Origin: Cyanobacterium stanieri PCC 7202
GTDB taxonomy: Bacteria > Cyanobacteriota > Cyanobacteriia > Cyanobacteriales > Cyanobacteriaceae
Reading direction: 5' to 3'
DNA: 64,000 bases
Assembly (NCBI GenBank): GCA_000317655.1
Contig: CP003940.1
Span: forward strand, 558,001 to 622,000
Part shown: positions 46,268 through 54,919 of the stretch, one piece after another
Layout: every line of letters starts with the position of its first letter
How positions within the stretch are numbered: the first letter of the stretch is position 1
Position numbers and translations under genes: made by a program
Notes under the pieces: model-generated
Seen by the model: only the letters and a program-made list of their open reading frames with translations
Told to the model about the DNA's origin: nothing
Databases searched by the model: none

Positions 46268-46753
46268 ATGGCGGAAATATCACAGGTTAGCTTAAATCAT
46301 TCTGAATCCTTAAAAATTAGCTTCGCCCCCCTATGTGTGGAGGAAGTCTATCAGTTGGCGGATTCCCCCGAAAATGGAGCCGTGGTTGTGATGAGTGGCA
46401 CTGTGCGCAATCAAACCGAGGGCAAACCTGTTAAGTATTTAGAATATCAAGCCTATGAACCCATGGCAATTAATATTTTTCGTTTAATTTGCGATCGCAT
46501 TTATGACCAGTGGCAAGATACAAAAACCATCGTCATTCACCATCGCATCGGTAAACTAGCCATCGGTGATATAAGTGTTTTGGTAGCGGTGGGATGCCCT
46601 CATCGGGGGGAAGCCTTTGAAGCCTGTCGCTATGCCATTGATACCCTCAAACATAATGCCCCCATCTGGAAAAAAGAACATTTTGCCGATGGTGCTACGA
46701 GTTGGGTAAGTATTGGTGCCTGTGAAGAATTTGCCCACAAACAAAAACTTTAA
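46268..46753 (+). CDS. moaE: Molybdopterin synthase catalytic subunit
   Basis: 161 residues from ATG 46268 (GTG 46247 would add seven). GAVVVMSGTVRNQTEGKPVKYLEYQAYEPMA, VIHHRIGKLAIGDISVLVAVGCPHRGEAFEACRYAID and the catalytic WKKEHFADG identify MoaE. It transfers sulfur from MoaD to precursor Z to make molybdopterin. No moaD or other moa gene is adjacent. It is convergent with the small zinc-ribbon ORF, whose stop overlaps the moaE stop by 4 nt. Confidence 0.95.
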   Translation: MAEISQVSLNHSESLKISFAPLCVEEVYQLADSPENGAVVVMSGTVRNQTEGKPVKYLEYQAYEPMAINIFRLICDRIYDQWQDTKTIVIHHRIGKLAIGDISVLVAVGCPHRGEAFEACRYAIDTLKHNAPIWKKEHFADGATSWVSIGACEEFAHKQKL

Positions 46754-46893
46754 TAATCGCTATCGGCGACACAAATCCCCTTACATTTAATACCATTGGT
46801 GGCAGTTCGTTTACAATGGGGGCAGAGAATCTCCTCCTCTTGCTCTTTTTCGGCGACTCCATTATTTTCTTGAGTGTCTTGGTTGTCAATCAT
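46750..46893 (-). CDS. 47-residue zinc-ribbon-like protein
   Basis: The frame from ATG 46893 to TAA 46750 encodes 47 residues. The first 20 are acidic (MIDNQDTQENNGVAEKEQ), then LCPHCKRTATNGIKCKG and ICVADSDY. CPHC plus two later Cys make a plausible one-metal ribbon. Cys spacing and the C-terminal GICVADSDY look conserved in nature rather than random. The frame overlaps moaE only in the stop codons. It is too short for routine gene callers. Its function is unknown. Confidence 0.7.
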   Translation of the reverse strand: MIDNQDTQENNGVAEKEQEEEILCPHCKRTATNGIKCKGICVADSDY

Positions 46894-46955
46894 CGTTTAT
46901 TGTAAAGTTTTGTATCTTAATTCCATTTTAGGGGAGAAGGTAGATAATCGACAAA

Positions 46956-47063
46956 TGATATTAAGCACGGATAAATTATTATAATAAAAGTCCCCCAGAA
47001 TTGGGGGATTTAGGGGGCGAAACGAGGATTTTTTTTATAACTCATTACTTGGACTTAATATCA
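46956..47063. repeat. MITE-like element, family 2, copy 2
   Basis: Perfect 10 bp inverted ends TGATATTAAG and CTTAATATCA, with the core hairpin GTCCCCCAGAATTGGGGGAT and TTAGGGGGC. It is 108 bp long with no ORF. It lies between the small zinc-ribbon gene and the MFS gene. Confidence 0.8.
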
Positions 47064-47137
47064 CTCAGTAGGCAAGGGGTAAAAAAGTAATTGATAATTG
47101 AAAATGAATAATTATTTTTTCTTTATACCTTACCTTA

Positions 47138-48532
47138 ATGAAAAATTTTGCTCAACAGTTGGATGAATCGTCTATTACTCGCCCTATGTGGCTATTATGG
47201 TCATTGTCCGCCTCATTAATTGCCCTTGATGGTTTTGATTTTTTTGTTATTGGTATTGCTTTACCTTTCCTCAAAATAGATTTTGGACTCACTCCCACTG
47301 ATACCGCCATGATAGCAGTAAGTGCGATCGCCGGGGCGCTGGTAGGTTCTCTTACATTGGGGGCAATTACTGACAAAATTGGTCGGCAAAAAATGCTCTT
47401 AATTGATGTCTTTTTGCTCATTACAGCTAGTTTAGCGTCGGCTTTGTCTCCTAACACCACCTTTCTAATTGTTACCCGTTTTTTGGTGGGGGTTGGCATT
47501 GGGGCAGATTATCCCATCAGTGTCGCCTACATCACCGAAAACGTACCTTCACGGCATCGGGGCAGAATGGTAATTGGGGCATTTGCTTTTCAAGGGGTGG
47601 GAACAGTCATAGGCGCACTCACGGGTATAATTGTAATTAGTTATTTTCAATCTGTATATGGAGAAACCCCTAGTTTTGCCATTCATTACGCTTGGCGATG
47701 GATGCTAGGGATTGGAGTATTATTAGGTTTTTTGGTGGGAATTTTAAGATTAAAATTTTTATTGGAAAGTCCTTCTTATTACATTAGTCGGGGAGAGTAT
47801 GAAAAGGCTTCTGAATCGGCATCTGTTTTATTAGAAAAAGAAATAATCATTAATGCTGAAACTGAGCCAATAAGTGACCAAAAGCCTTTACAATACACAG
47901 CTTTATTTTCTTCTGAGTATCGTATAAATACTTTATTTGCTTCTTTTCCTTGGTTTTTGCAGGATATTGCTACCTATGGTATCGGCATTTTTACCCCAAC
48001 AATTATTGCTTTTTTAGCATTAAATAATGAGGCGGATTTTTTAGTACAACAAATTAAATCCGCTCAAGGGGCGATCGTGGTGGATTCTTTTTTGGTATTA
48101 GGTTTTATTTTAGCAGTTTTATTAATTAATAAATGGGGTCGCATATTTTTGCAAGTAACAGGTTTTTTGGGCATGTCTTTCGGCTTATTTATACTTGCAA
48201 CCTCTTCTCTTTTTCCTGAGCAAAGTATGGCTAATATTGGTTTAATTATAGGAGGTTTTTTCCTGTTTAATTTATTTATGAATGCTGGCCCTAACTCTAC
48301 CACTTTTTTATTATCAGGGGAGGTGTTTCCCTCTTCCATCCGAGCTAGTGGTGCAGGTTTAGCAGGGGCGATCGCCAAGGCTGGAGCGATTTTAGGAGCT
48401 TATCTATTGCCCATAATTCAAGAATATATAGGAGTAAAAAATGTATTATTTATTCTTTGTGGATGTTGTTTTTTAGGAGCAATTACAACCTATTACCTAT
48501 CCACAAAATTAACTTATTTTAAAGAAAAATAG
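47138..48532 (+). CDS. MFS transporter (sugar/anion porter type)
   Basis: A protein of 464 residues with twelve predicted membrane helices. The A-motif-like loop GAITDKIGRQKML, the RFLVGVGIGADYPIS segment, ENVPSRHRGRMV and, between helices 6 and 7, LLESPSYYISRGEYEKA place it in the sugar-porter/metabolite:H+ symporter branch. FDFFVIGIALPFLK in helix 1 resembles phosphate and aromatic-acid symporters. The substrate is unknown. It is a single gene. Confidence 0.85.
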   Translation: MKNFAQQLDESSITRPMWLLWSLSASLIALDGFDFFVIGIALPFLKIDFGLTPTDTAMIAVSAIAGALVGSLTLGAITDKIGRQKMLLIDVFLLITASLASALSPNTTFLIVTRFLVGVGIGADYPISVAYITENVPSRHRGRMVIGAFAFQGVGTVIGALTGIIVISYFQSVYGETPSFAIHYAWRWMLGIGVLLGFLVGILRLKFLLESPSYYISRGEYEKASESASVLLEKEIIINAETEPISDQKPLQYTALFSSEYRINTLFASFPWFLQDIATYGIGIFTPTIIAFLALNNEADFLVQQIKSAQGAIVVDSFLVLGFILAVLLINKWGRIFLQVTGFLGMSFGLFILATSSLFPEQSMANIGLIIGGFFLFNLFMNAGPNSTTFLLSGEVFPSSIRASGAGLAGAIAKAGAILGAYLLPIIQEYIGVKNVLFILCGCCFLGAITTYYLSTKLTYFKEK

Positions 48533-48684
48533 TTAATATAAGATGATTTATTACCAGAACCAATAATGGTTATATCTTCATGATTCTCTGCAAGGCTATT
48601 GACATTTTTAGAAAAAAATTATATAATCACTGCAAATGTAACCCGTAAGACATTTGAGACAAAAACAACAAGGAGGAAATAAAC

Positions 48685-49011
48685 TTGGCTAGAAAAAGAA
48701 AGCGCAAAAGTCGTCGCCGTCTTGAGGGAAGAAAAATATTAGAGTTAGTACCCCATCACTACATTGAAAGTGGAGAAGACAAGCCCGTAACCGCAGCTAG
48801 AAAACATATTCGGGCTAATGGTATCACTCCTCCTGCTTTATTGGTAGTAAAAAGAAACGAACATACAACAGATCGTTATTTTTGGGCAGAAAAAGGTTTA
48901 TTTGGAGCTCAATATGTGGAGGAAAATCATTTTCTTTTCCCCAGTCTCCGTAGCATTAAACCTCAAGTAAAAACCACAACGGCAAACCCTGCATTATCTC
49001 TTAGCAGTTAA
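48685..49011 (+). CDS. DUF3155-family protein
   Basis: 108 residues starting at TTG 48685, supported by AAGGAGGAAA about 9 nt upstream. It has a very basic N-terminus (ARKRKRKSRRRLEGRKIL), then VPHHYIESGEDKPVTAARKHIR, ITPPALLVVKRNEHTTDRYFWAEKGLFGAQYVEENHFLFPSL. This is the pattern of the cyanobacterial DUF3155 family. The function is not known; the basic tail suggests nucleic acid or ribosome contact (inference). Confidence 0.82.
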   Translation: MARKRKRKSRRRLEGRKILELVPHHYIESGEDKPVTAARKHIRANGITPPALLVVKRNEHTTDRYFWAEKGLFGAQYVEENHFLFPSLRSIKPQVKTTTANPALSLSS

Positions 49012-49035
49012 TTTTCAATAGTATTATATTTTTTT

Positions 49036-49063
49036 AGGATGGAATGTTTCTCCATCCTTTTTT
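49036..49063 (+). terminator. Rho-independent terminator after DUF3155 gene
   Basis: AGGATGGA-ATGTTTC-TCCATCCT followed by a T-run, 25 bp after the stop. Confidence 0.85.
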
Positions 49064-49066
49064 ATG

Positions 49067-49174
49067 TGTGTTTAAGTAGATAAATGATTGCAATAAAAAG
49101 TCCCCCAGAATTGGGGGATTTAGAGGACATTGGCGGTGATTCTTTTTATAACTGATTACTCAGACTTCATATAA
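49067..49174. repeat. MITE-like element, family 2, copy 3
   Basis: The core hairpin GTCCCCCAGAATTGGGGGAT is conserved, with diverged ends TGTGTTTAAG and CTTCATATAA; the length is the same 108 bp. Its right end runs into the last codons and the stop (49167-49169) of the glycosyltransferase gene, so it may have supplied that gene's present C-terminus. Confidence 0.65.
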
Positions 49175-50429
49175 TAGAATCCATCAATTCAACATATTTT
49201 TGAGCTACTTTTTCCCAATTCCATCGATTTTGATAATTGATAATTTTATCTTCTTCTAAAATATCAATAGGTTTCTCGATAAAATTTTTAATTCTTTGTG
49301 CTAATTCAACAGCATTTTGTGTCCCAAAAAAAGAGACTCTTTCCGAACATTGATATAAATCCACTTGTTCTTTGAATACATTTAAATCAGATGCTATAAC
49401 GGGGATTCCCCTCACAATAGCTTCTGAAATAGCTAACCCAAAACCCTCGTAACGAGAGGGAAAAATAACACAACTACTTTTTTGATACCATCCTTCTAAT
49501 TCTTCATCACTACAGTATCCCAAACCTAAAAAATGCTGATCAATAATTTCTTTATTGTTTTGGTAAATTATTTCTAATTCTTTGATATAGTTTTGATATT
49601 CTTTTGTACTATTTTGTTGAGATAAATTTATATTTGAAGATAGGATTTGATCAGTTTCTTTTCCTATAAAGACAATCTTAAAATTGTGTTTTTTTTCTTT
49701 TGCTAATATAACTCCTGCTTTAACTAAAGTGAGATGATCTTTATAAATGCCAAAAGATGATGGAAATAAGAAAATAATCTCATCACTATGTTTGTTAATA
49801 ATGATATTGCTTTTTTTATTAGATGGTATAAACCCTGCATTGGCAATAATTTTTATTTTCTCTTGAAATTGAGGAAAAAGTTTAACTATATCATTCTTAG
49901 TTTTTTCTGACACAGTGATAATCCCATCCGCTTTGTTTAACCACTTTAACAGGCTTTCATCATATTTATTTATATATTCTTGATCATAAGTAAGGGGGGA
50001 AAAATGCCAAAATAGATCATGACTAATGGTGAATAATGGTACTTTTATAGCGGGTGGTACAGTTTTATTGGCGATCGCATATAAACAATGAGTAATATTG
50101 TACTTATTAATAATTTGCTCAAAGACCAAATTTTGATAGTAATTTTGTTTACAAGAATTCAAAAAATCGAATTTGACTCTTTTTGCTAAAGCATTAAGTT
50201 TATTAACTATTCCGAGTAATTTATTTTTATAGGAATAATTAACTAAAGTAAGTGGCTGATAAATAACCTTGCAATTACTAGGAATTTGACCTTGCAAACG
50301 ATTTAAAATAGAAGGGGAAGCCACTAAAACAACTTGCTCAATATTTGTAGCAAATTCCATAACCAAAGAGATGATAACTCTTTCTACACCACCAGGACGA
50401 TAATAGGGAACATAGAAAAGTAACTTCAT
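49167..50429 (-). CDS. Glycosyltransferase, family 4
   Basis: A protein of 420 residues with a GT-B fold. The N-terminus MKLLFYVPYYRPGGVERVIISL holds the acceptor-side glycine motif; the C-terminal domain has PSSFGIYKDHLTLVKAG, GLGYCSDEELEGWYQKSSCVIFPSRYEGFGLAISEAIVRGIPVIASD with the EX7E nucleotide-sugar motif. It probably builds a cell-surface polysaccharide. It forms a same-strand pair with the next glycosyltransferase gene (34 bp gap). The last codons come from repeat family 2 copy 3. AT-rich codon use suggests a variable surface-sugar locus. Confidence 0.85.
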   Translation of the reverse strand: MKLLFYVPYYRPGGVERVIISLVMEFATNIEQVVLVASPSILNRLQGQIPSNCKVIYQPLTLVNYSYKNKLLGIVNKLNALAKRVKFDFLNSCKQNYYQNLVFEQIINKYNITHCLYAIANKTVPPAIKVPLFTISHDLFWHFSPLTYDQEYINKYDESLLKWLNKADGIITVSEKTKNDIVKLFPQFQEKIKIIANAGFIPSNKKSNIIINKHSDEIIFLFPSSFGIYKDHLTLVKAGVILAKEKKHNFKIVFIGKETDQILSSNINLSQQNSTKEYQNYIKELEIIYQNNKEIIDQHFLGLGYCSDEELEGWYQKSSCVIFPSRYEGFGLAISEAIVRGIPVIASDLNVFKEQVDLYQCSERVSFFGTQNAVELAQRIKNFIEKPIDILEEDKIINYQNRWNWEKVAQKYVELMDSII

Positions 50430-50463
50430 AAAATAAAATGTTTATAACAACAAATATTAGGCA

Positions 50464-51600
50464 TTATTTATCAAACTCAGCTAACCATTTAAGAGCAATT
50501 TTATCCCAAGTTTCCTGTTGTGCTAATTCCATAAATTCTTCTCTAATTTGCGATAATTTTTCAGGATTTTTAAGTAAATCTACTACCTTATAAGCCAAAG
50601 CCTCTTGGGTTTCTTTCGCTTTAGGCTCTCCCTCCACTAAAACAGAGTATTTTTTCTCTGCAAATACCCCGCAAGTAGTAGTCACAGGTACACAACCAAC
50701 CGCCGCAGACTCTCGAATAGAAATACAATCTACTTCAGGATAAGTACCACCATAATAATGAATAGATGCAGTAGATTTTTCCTTAATTAGTTCCTCCTGA
50801 GCAACCATACCATGGTTAAAAACCCCCTCTTGTTCCATCAACTTAATCATTTTATTGCGCCATTCTTCCTGATTTTTGCCCATTTCTCGAAAGACAAAAC
50901 CGTAATAAATATGTAACTCTGCTTCCGGGATTTCCCTTTTTATAATATGCCAACCATACTCGAGCATATCTTCTAAACCTCGATAATAACGGGAAGCGTA
51001 AATTAATTTATAAGGATTTTTTTGATTATTACTAAACTGCGTAATACTTGGATCAATTCCATTGGTAGCAATCACAAATTTTTCATCAGGTAAAAAATCC
51101 ATTAATTGCCTTTGATATTGGGATTTAGAAAAAATGACATCTATTTTGTTTAATTTTTCTCTAGGCTGAGTTTTATCATTATATATATCTTGCCATTCAA
51201 AACAAATCTTTCTCGCCTTCACTTGTAGGGGTAAAATATAGGCGTGTTGGAAAATAATTAATATATCAAATTGATCTTCGGGGTTAAATTTATAATGTTC
51301 CACATATTCAACCCCATCATAATTACCTGCTTTACCCTCACAAGGTGCATAAACCGTTACTTTGCGCCCTAATTTAGCCCATTCCCGACAAAGATAAATA
51401 AGAGCCGTATAGCTTCCACTGGTACCCTCTTTTAAAGCATCAGGAGTCAAAGGTACTTTTCTGTTGCCTACATAATAAACAATGGAATCTTTTTCCCATT
51501 TTTTTGCCTTAAGTTTTCTACCCCATGTTTTGAGTTGAGGAAATTGTTTAATTAATTTATCTTTTAGCTTCATACCTTTTGAGAAATGAATGGGCAACAT
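50464..51600 (-). CDS. Glycosyltransferase (GT-B-like)
   Basis: 378 residues from ATG 51600; ATG 51573 (MKLKDKLIKQFPQ) is an equally plausible start, since neither has a clear ribosome site. A middle segment (FEWQDIYNDKT, IFSKSQYQRQLMDFLPDEKFVIATNGID) and a C-terminal IYASRYYRGLEDMLEYG, HYYGGTYPEVDCISIRESAAVGCVPVTT resemble GT4-type donor domains with a Glu in RESAAVG. The donor and acceptor are unknown. It is transcribed away from tkt and starts at the foot of the tkt terminator, so it may depend on read-through. Confidence 0.75.
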   Translation of the reverse strand: MLPIHFSKGMKLKDKLIKQFPQLKTWGRKLKAKKWEKDSIVYYVGNRKVPLTPDALKEGTSGSYTALIYLCREWAKLGRKVTVYAPCEGKAGNYDGVEYVEHYKFNPEDQFDILIIFQHAYILPLQVKARKICFEWQDIYNDKTQPREKLNKIDVIFSKSQYQRQLMDFLPDEKFVIATNGIDPSITQFSNNQKNPYKLIYASRYYRGLEDMLEYGWHIIKREIPEAELHIYYGFVFREMGKNQEEWRNKMIKLMEQEGVFNHGMVAQEELIKEKSTASIHYYGGTYPEVDCISIRESAAVGCVPVTTTCGVFAEKKYSVLVEGEPKAKETQEALAYKVVDLLKNPEKLSQIREEFMELAQQETWDKIALKWLAEFDK

Positions 51601-51603
51601 TAT

Positions 51604-51658
51604 AAAAAAGCCACCAAGGGCTTTTGACTTATCATAGTCAATTTTGCCCTCGGTGAGC
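51604..51658 (-). terminator. Terminator after tkt
   Basis: On the minus strand an outer imperfect stem (GGCTCACCGAGGGC with GCCCTTGGTGGC) encloses a perfect inner stem (TTGACT-ATGAT-AAGTCAA), followed by six T's. It lies between tkt and the glycosyltransferase pair. Confidence 0.7.
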
Positions 51659-51684
51659 CAAGAGATTTAATTAATTAATAAAAA

Positions 51685-53697
51685 TTAACCAAGGATAGAT
51701 TTTGCTTTAGCGACAACGTTGTCCACGGTGAAACCAAATTTTTCCATGACAACTCCACCGGGGGCAGATGCACCATAAGTATTAACACCGATACATACCC
51801 CTTCATCACCGACAAAACGTTCCCAACCAAAGGTAGTACCCGCTTCGACGGAAACACGTTTTTTGATCGCTTTAGGTAATACAGATTCTTTGTACTCATC
51901 GCTTTGTTTGTCGAATAGTTCCACACAAGGCATGGAAACCACACGAACTTTTAAGCCTTCTGCTTTTAGTTTCTCGGCGGCATCTACACAAAGAGATACT
52001 TCGCTTCCAGTACCAATGAGGATTAAATCTAACTCCTCGGGGGCAAAACCACAGGCAACCACATAACCACCTTTAGCAACTCCCTCGACGGAAGAACCTG
52101 CGAGGTTGGGCAAACCTTGACGGGTTAAAGCCATGAGAGAAGGAGTTTTCTTGGTTTCGATCGCCACTTTGTACGCCCCAGAAGTTTCGTTACCATCAGC
52201 AGGACGGAATACGAGTAAATCAGGGATTAAACGTAAAGAGGCAACGTGTTCGATGGGCTGGTGAGTAGGGCCATCTTCACCCAAAGCGATAGAATCATGG
52301 GTCATTACCCAGATTACTTGAGCTTCGGAAAGGGCAGAAAGACGAATGGAGTTTCTCATGTAGTCAGTGAATACCAAGAAGGTAGCACCATAGGGAATTA
52401 AACCAGTGTTATGGAGGGCAATGCCGTTACAGATAGCACCCATGGCGTGTTCCCTAACCCCAAAGTGAATGTTACGGTTTTCGTAAGCACCTTTTTGGAA
52501 GTCTCCAGAAATTTCTAATTGAGTTAAGTTGGAGTGGGTTAAATCCGCAGAGCCACCAACCAACTGAGGTAATACTTTGGAAATAGCATTTAAGCAAATT
52601 TCAGAGTGTTTACGACTAGCCAAGGCTTTATCTTCGGGGGTGTAGGTAGGAAGACAATCTGCCCAGTTGTCGGGAAGTTTACCAGAAGTGATGGTTTCAA
52701 ATTCGGCGGCTTCGGTGGGATATTTAGATTTATAAGTAGCGAGGGTTTCGTTCCACTGCGCTTCTAAATCAGCACCTTTTGCCCCTGCTTTTTGGAAATG
52801 ATTGTAAGCATCTTGGGGAACTTCAAAGGGTTCGTAGTTCCAACCGAGGTTTTTACGGGTTGCATCTACTTCATCACCACCTAAAGCGGCACCATGTACC
52901 CCTGCGGTATTAGCTTTTTTGGGAGAACCATAACCGATGGTGGTGGTTACTTTGATCATAGAAGGTTTATCGGTAACAGATTTAGCTTCTTCGATCGCCC
53001 TTGCAATGGCTTCTAAATCGGTGTTACCATTTTCCACGTGGAGAACGTGCCAACCATAAGCCTCGAAACGCTTACAAACATCTTCGGTGAAAGCGATGTC
53101 GGTGGAACCATCGATGGAGATGTGGTTATCGTCATATAAAGCAATGAGTTTACCTAAACCCCAATGTCCAGCAATGGAAGCCGCTTCCCCAGAAATACCT
53201 TCCATGTTACAACCATCACCCAAGATAACGTAGGTGTAATGATCGATGAGGGTGCAGTCAGGCTTGTTGTATTTAGCCGCTAAATGAGCTTCAGCGAGGG
53301 CTAAACCCACACCATTGGCGATACCTTGACCGAGAGGACCTGTGGTAACTTCTATCCCTTCGGTAACAAAGTTTTCGGGGTGACCGGGGGTTTTAGATTT
53401 CCACTGACGAAATTGTTTAATATCATCGATACTGACGCTATCATATCCATAGAGGTGTAATAGGGAGTATTGAAGCATGGAACCGTGACCCGCAGAAAGT
53501 ACGAAGCGATCTCGGTTAATCCACTGAGGATTTTTAGGGTTAAACTTCATGAATTGATCCCATAGCACGAAAGCCATAGGAGCCGCCCCCATGGGTAAAC
53601 CGGGGTGTCCGGACTTAGCTTTTTCTACCCCATCAATAGAGAGAAAACGAATAGCATTAATGCAAAGTTCTTGAATAGATTGGGTTGCAACCACCAT
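51685..53697 (-). CDS. tkt: Transketolase
   Basis: A protein of 670 residues, full length. The thiamine diphosphate motif runs from [46 protein letters not shown] lies near the N-terminus, and the pyrimidine domain has [16 protein letters not shown] and [18 protein letters not shown]. The enzyme moves two-carbon units in the Calvin-Benson and pentose phosphate cycles. Codon choice is richer in G and C than flanking surface-sugar genes, in line with high expression. Confidence 0.97.
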   Translation of the reverse strand: MVVATQSIQELCINAIRFLSIDGVEKAKSGHPGLPMGAAPMAFVLWDQFMKFNPKNPQWINRDRFVLSAGHGSMLQYSLLHLYGYDSVSIDDIKQFRQWKSKTPGHPENFVTEGIEVTTGPLGQGIANGVGLALAEAHLAAKYNKPDCTLIDHYTYVILGDGCNMEGISGEAASIAGHWGLGKLIALYDDNHISIDGSTDIAFTEDVCKRFEAYGWHVLHVENGNTDLEAIARAIEEAKSVTDKPSMIKVTTTIGYGSPKKANTAGVHGAALGGDEVDATRKNLGWNYEPFEVPQDAYNHFQKAGAKGADLEAQWNETLATYKSKYPTEAAEFETITSGKLPDNWADCLPTYTPEDKALASRKHSEICLNAISKVLPQLVGGSADLTHSNLTQLEISGDFQKGAYENRNIHFGVREHAMGAICNGIALHNTGLIPYGATFLVFTDYMRNSIRLSALSEAQVIWVMTHDSIALGEDGPTHQPIEHVASLRLIPDLLVFRPADGNETSGAYKVAIETKKTPSLMALTRQGLPNLAGSSVEGVAKGGYVVACGFAPEELDLILIGTGSEVSLCVDAAEKLKAEGLKVRVVSMPCVELFDKQSDEYKESVLPKAIKKRVSVEAGTTFGWERFVGDEGVCIGVNTYGASAPGGVVMEKFGFTVDNVVAKAKSILG

Positions 53698-53875
53698 AAT
53701 TATTTTTTGTACTCGATTTGACTTTTAATTTAAAAATTGTTAGAGAATTTACCGTTTATCTTCTCATTGTTTAGCAGAGATCGCAAGTTTTACCTGTCTT
53801 GAAAATATAAAAACATTTCACAAAGAGGACTTACGTATTCAATGTTGTTCTAATAGTCCAATTCTAACAGCAAGA

Positions 53876-54862
53876 TTAACGATGACCATGTCTTTGTTGA
53901 TGCCATTGCCAAGCGTGTTGGATAATGGTTTCAATCTCAGGATATTTTGGTTGCCAATGGAGAATTTTATGGGCTTTGTCACTACTAGCCACCAGCATGG
54001 GGGGATCTCCTGCACGTCGATCGCCCTTATTCACCTTAAAATCGATATTAGTAACTTTCTTGGTAGCTTCGATTACTTCTTTAACAGAAAAACCACAACC
54101 GTTACCAAGGTTAAATATTTCACTCTTGCCACCTTTTAGTAAATATTCTAACCCTAAAAGATGGGCTTGGGCTAAGTCGGTGACATGGATATAATCCCGA
54201 ATACAAGTACCATCGGGGGTGTCATAATCCTCTCCAAAAATAGTGATACTATCTCTTTTTCCTAGGGCAGTATGGATAATTAGGGGAATGAGATGGGTTT
54301 CTGGGTTATGATCTTCTCCTATAATACCGTCAGGATCTGCCCCTGCGGCGTTGAAGTAGCGAAAAGCAACGTATTCCCAGTTATAAGCCCGTTGAAAGTC
54401 GGCTAACATCTGCTCTATCACCAATTTGGTATAGCCGTAGGTGTTGATGGGATTTTGGGCATGGGTTTCGGGAATAGGAATGGTGGTGGGCATCCCGTAG
54501 GTAGCAGAGGTAGAGGAAAACACCATTTTTCTAACTTGGGCTGATTCCATGGCTTCTAAAAGATTAAGGGTAAAAGCAACATTATTTTGATAATATTTAG
54601 CGGGATTTTGCATGGATTCTTCCACATAGGCATAGGCGGCAAAGTGAATTACTGCTTCAATGTTGTGGTCCTGAAAAAGTTTGTCCAATAAAGGGCGATC
54701 GCCCAAATCCCCTACAATCAATTTTGCATTAAGTTTTTCGGCTATGTCTTGATGACCATAAACAAGATTATCAAAAACGATCAAATCATAATTTTTTTCC
54801 TTTAACAATTTCACCGTATGAGAACCAATATAACCTGCTCCCCCTGTCACCAAAATAGCCAT
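53876..54862 (-). CDS. galE: UDP-glucose 4-epimerase
   Basis: A protein of 328 residues, extended SDR. The NAD motif TGGAGYIGSH (6-15), the catalytic region SSTSATYG and YGYTK (Tyr-x3-Lys), RYFNAAGADPDG and DGTCIRDYIHVTDLAQAH are those of GalE. It supplies UDP-galactose for surface glycans and galactolipid precursors. The nearby glycosyltransferases are on the same strand, separated by tkt. Confidence 0.93.
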   Translation of the reverse strand: MAILVTGGAGYIGSHTVKLLKEKNYDLIVFDNLVYGHQDIAEKLNAKLIVGDLGDRPLLDKLFQDHNIEAVIHFAAYAYVEESMQNPAKYYQNNVAFTLNLLEAMESAQVRKMVFSSTSATYGMPTTIPIPETHAQNPINTYGYTKLVIEQMLADFQRAYNWEYVAFRYFNAAGADPDGIIGEDHNPETHLIPLIIHTALGKRDSITIFGEDYDTPDGTCIRDYIHVTDLAQAHLLGLEYLLKGGKSEIFNLGNGCGFSVKEVIEATKKVTNIDFKVNKGDRRAGDPPMLVASSDKAHKILHWQPKYPEIETIIQHAWQWHQQRHGHR

Positions 54863-54919
54863 AGAGATAATTTACCTTTACCAAACAACTCCATTATTTT
54901 AGCGAAATTCTCACTGGTA

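Noticed and set aside
46173-46283. N-terminal extension of the M48 protease to 46283
   Set aside because: The added residues look like translated promoter sequence and would overlap the start region of the divergent moaE gene.
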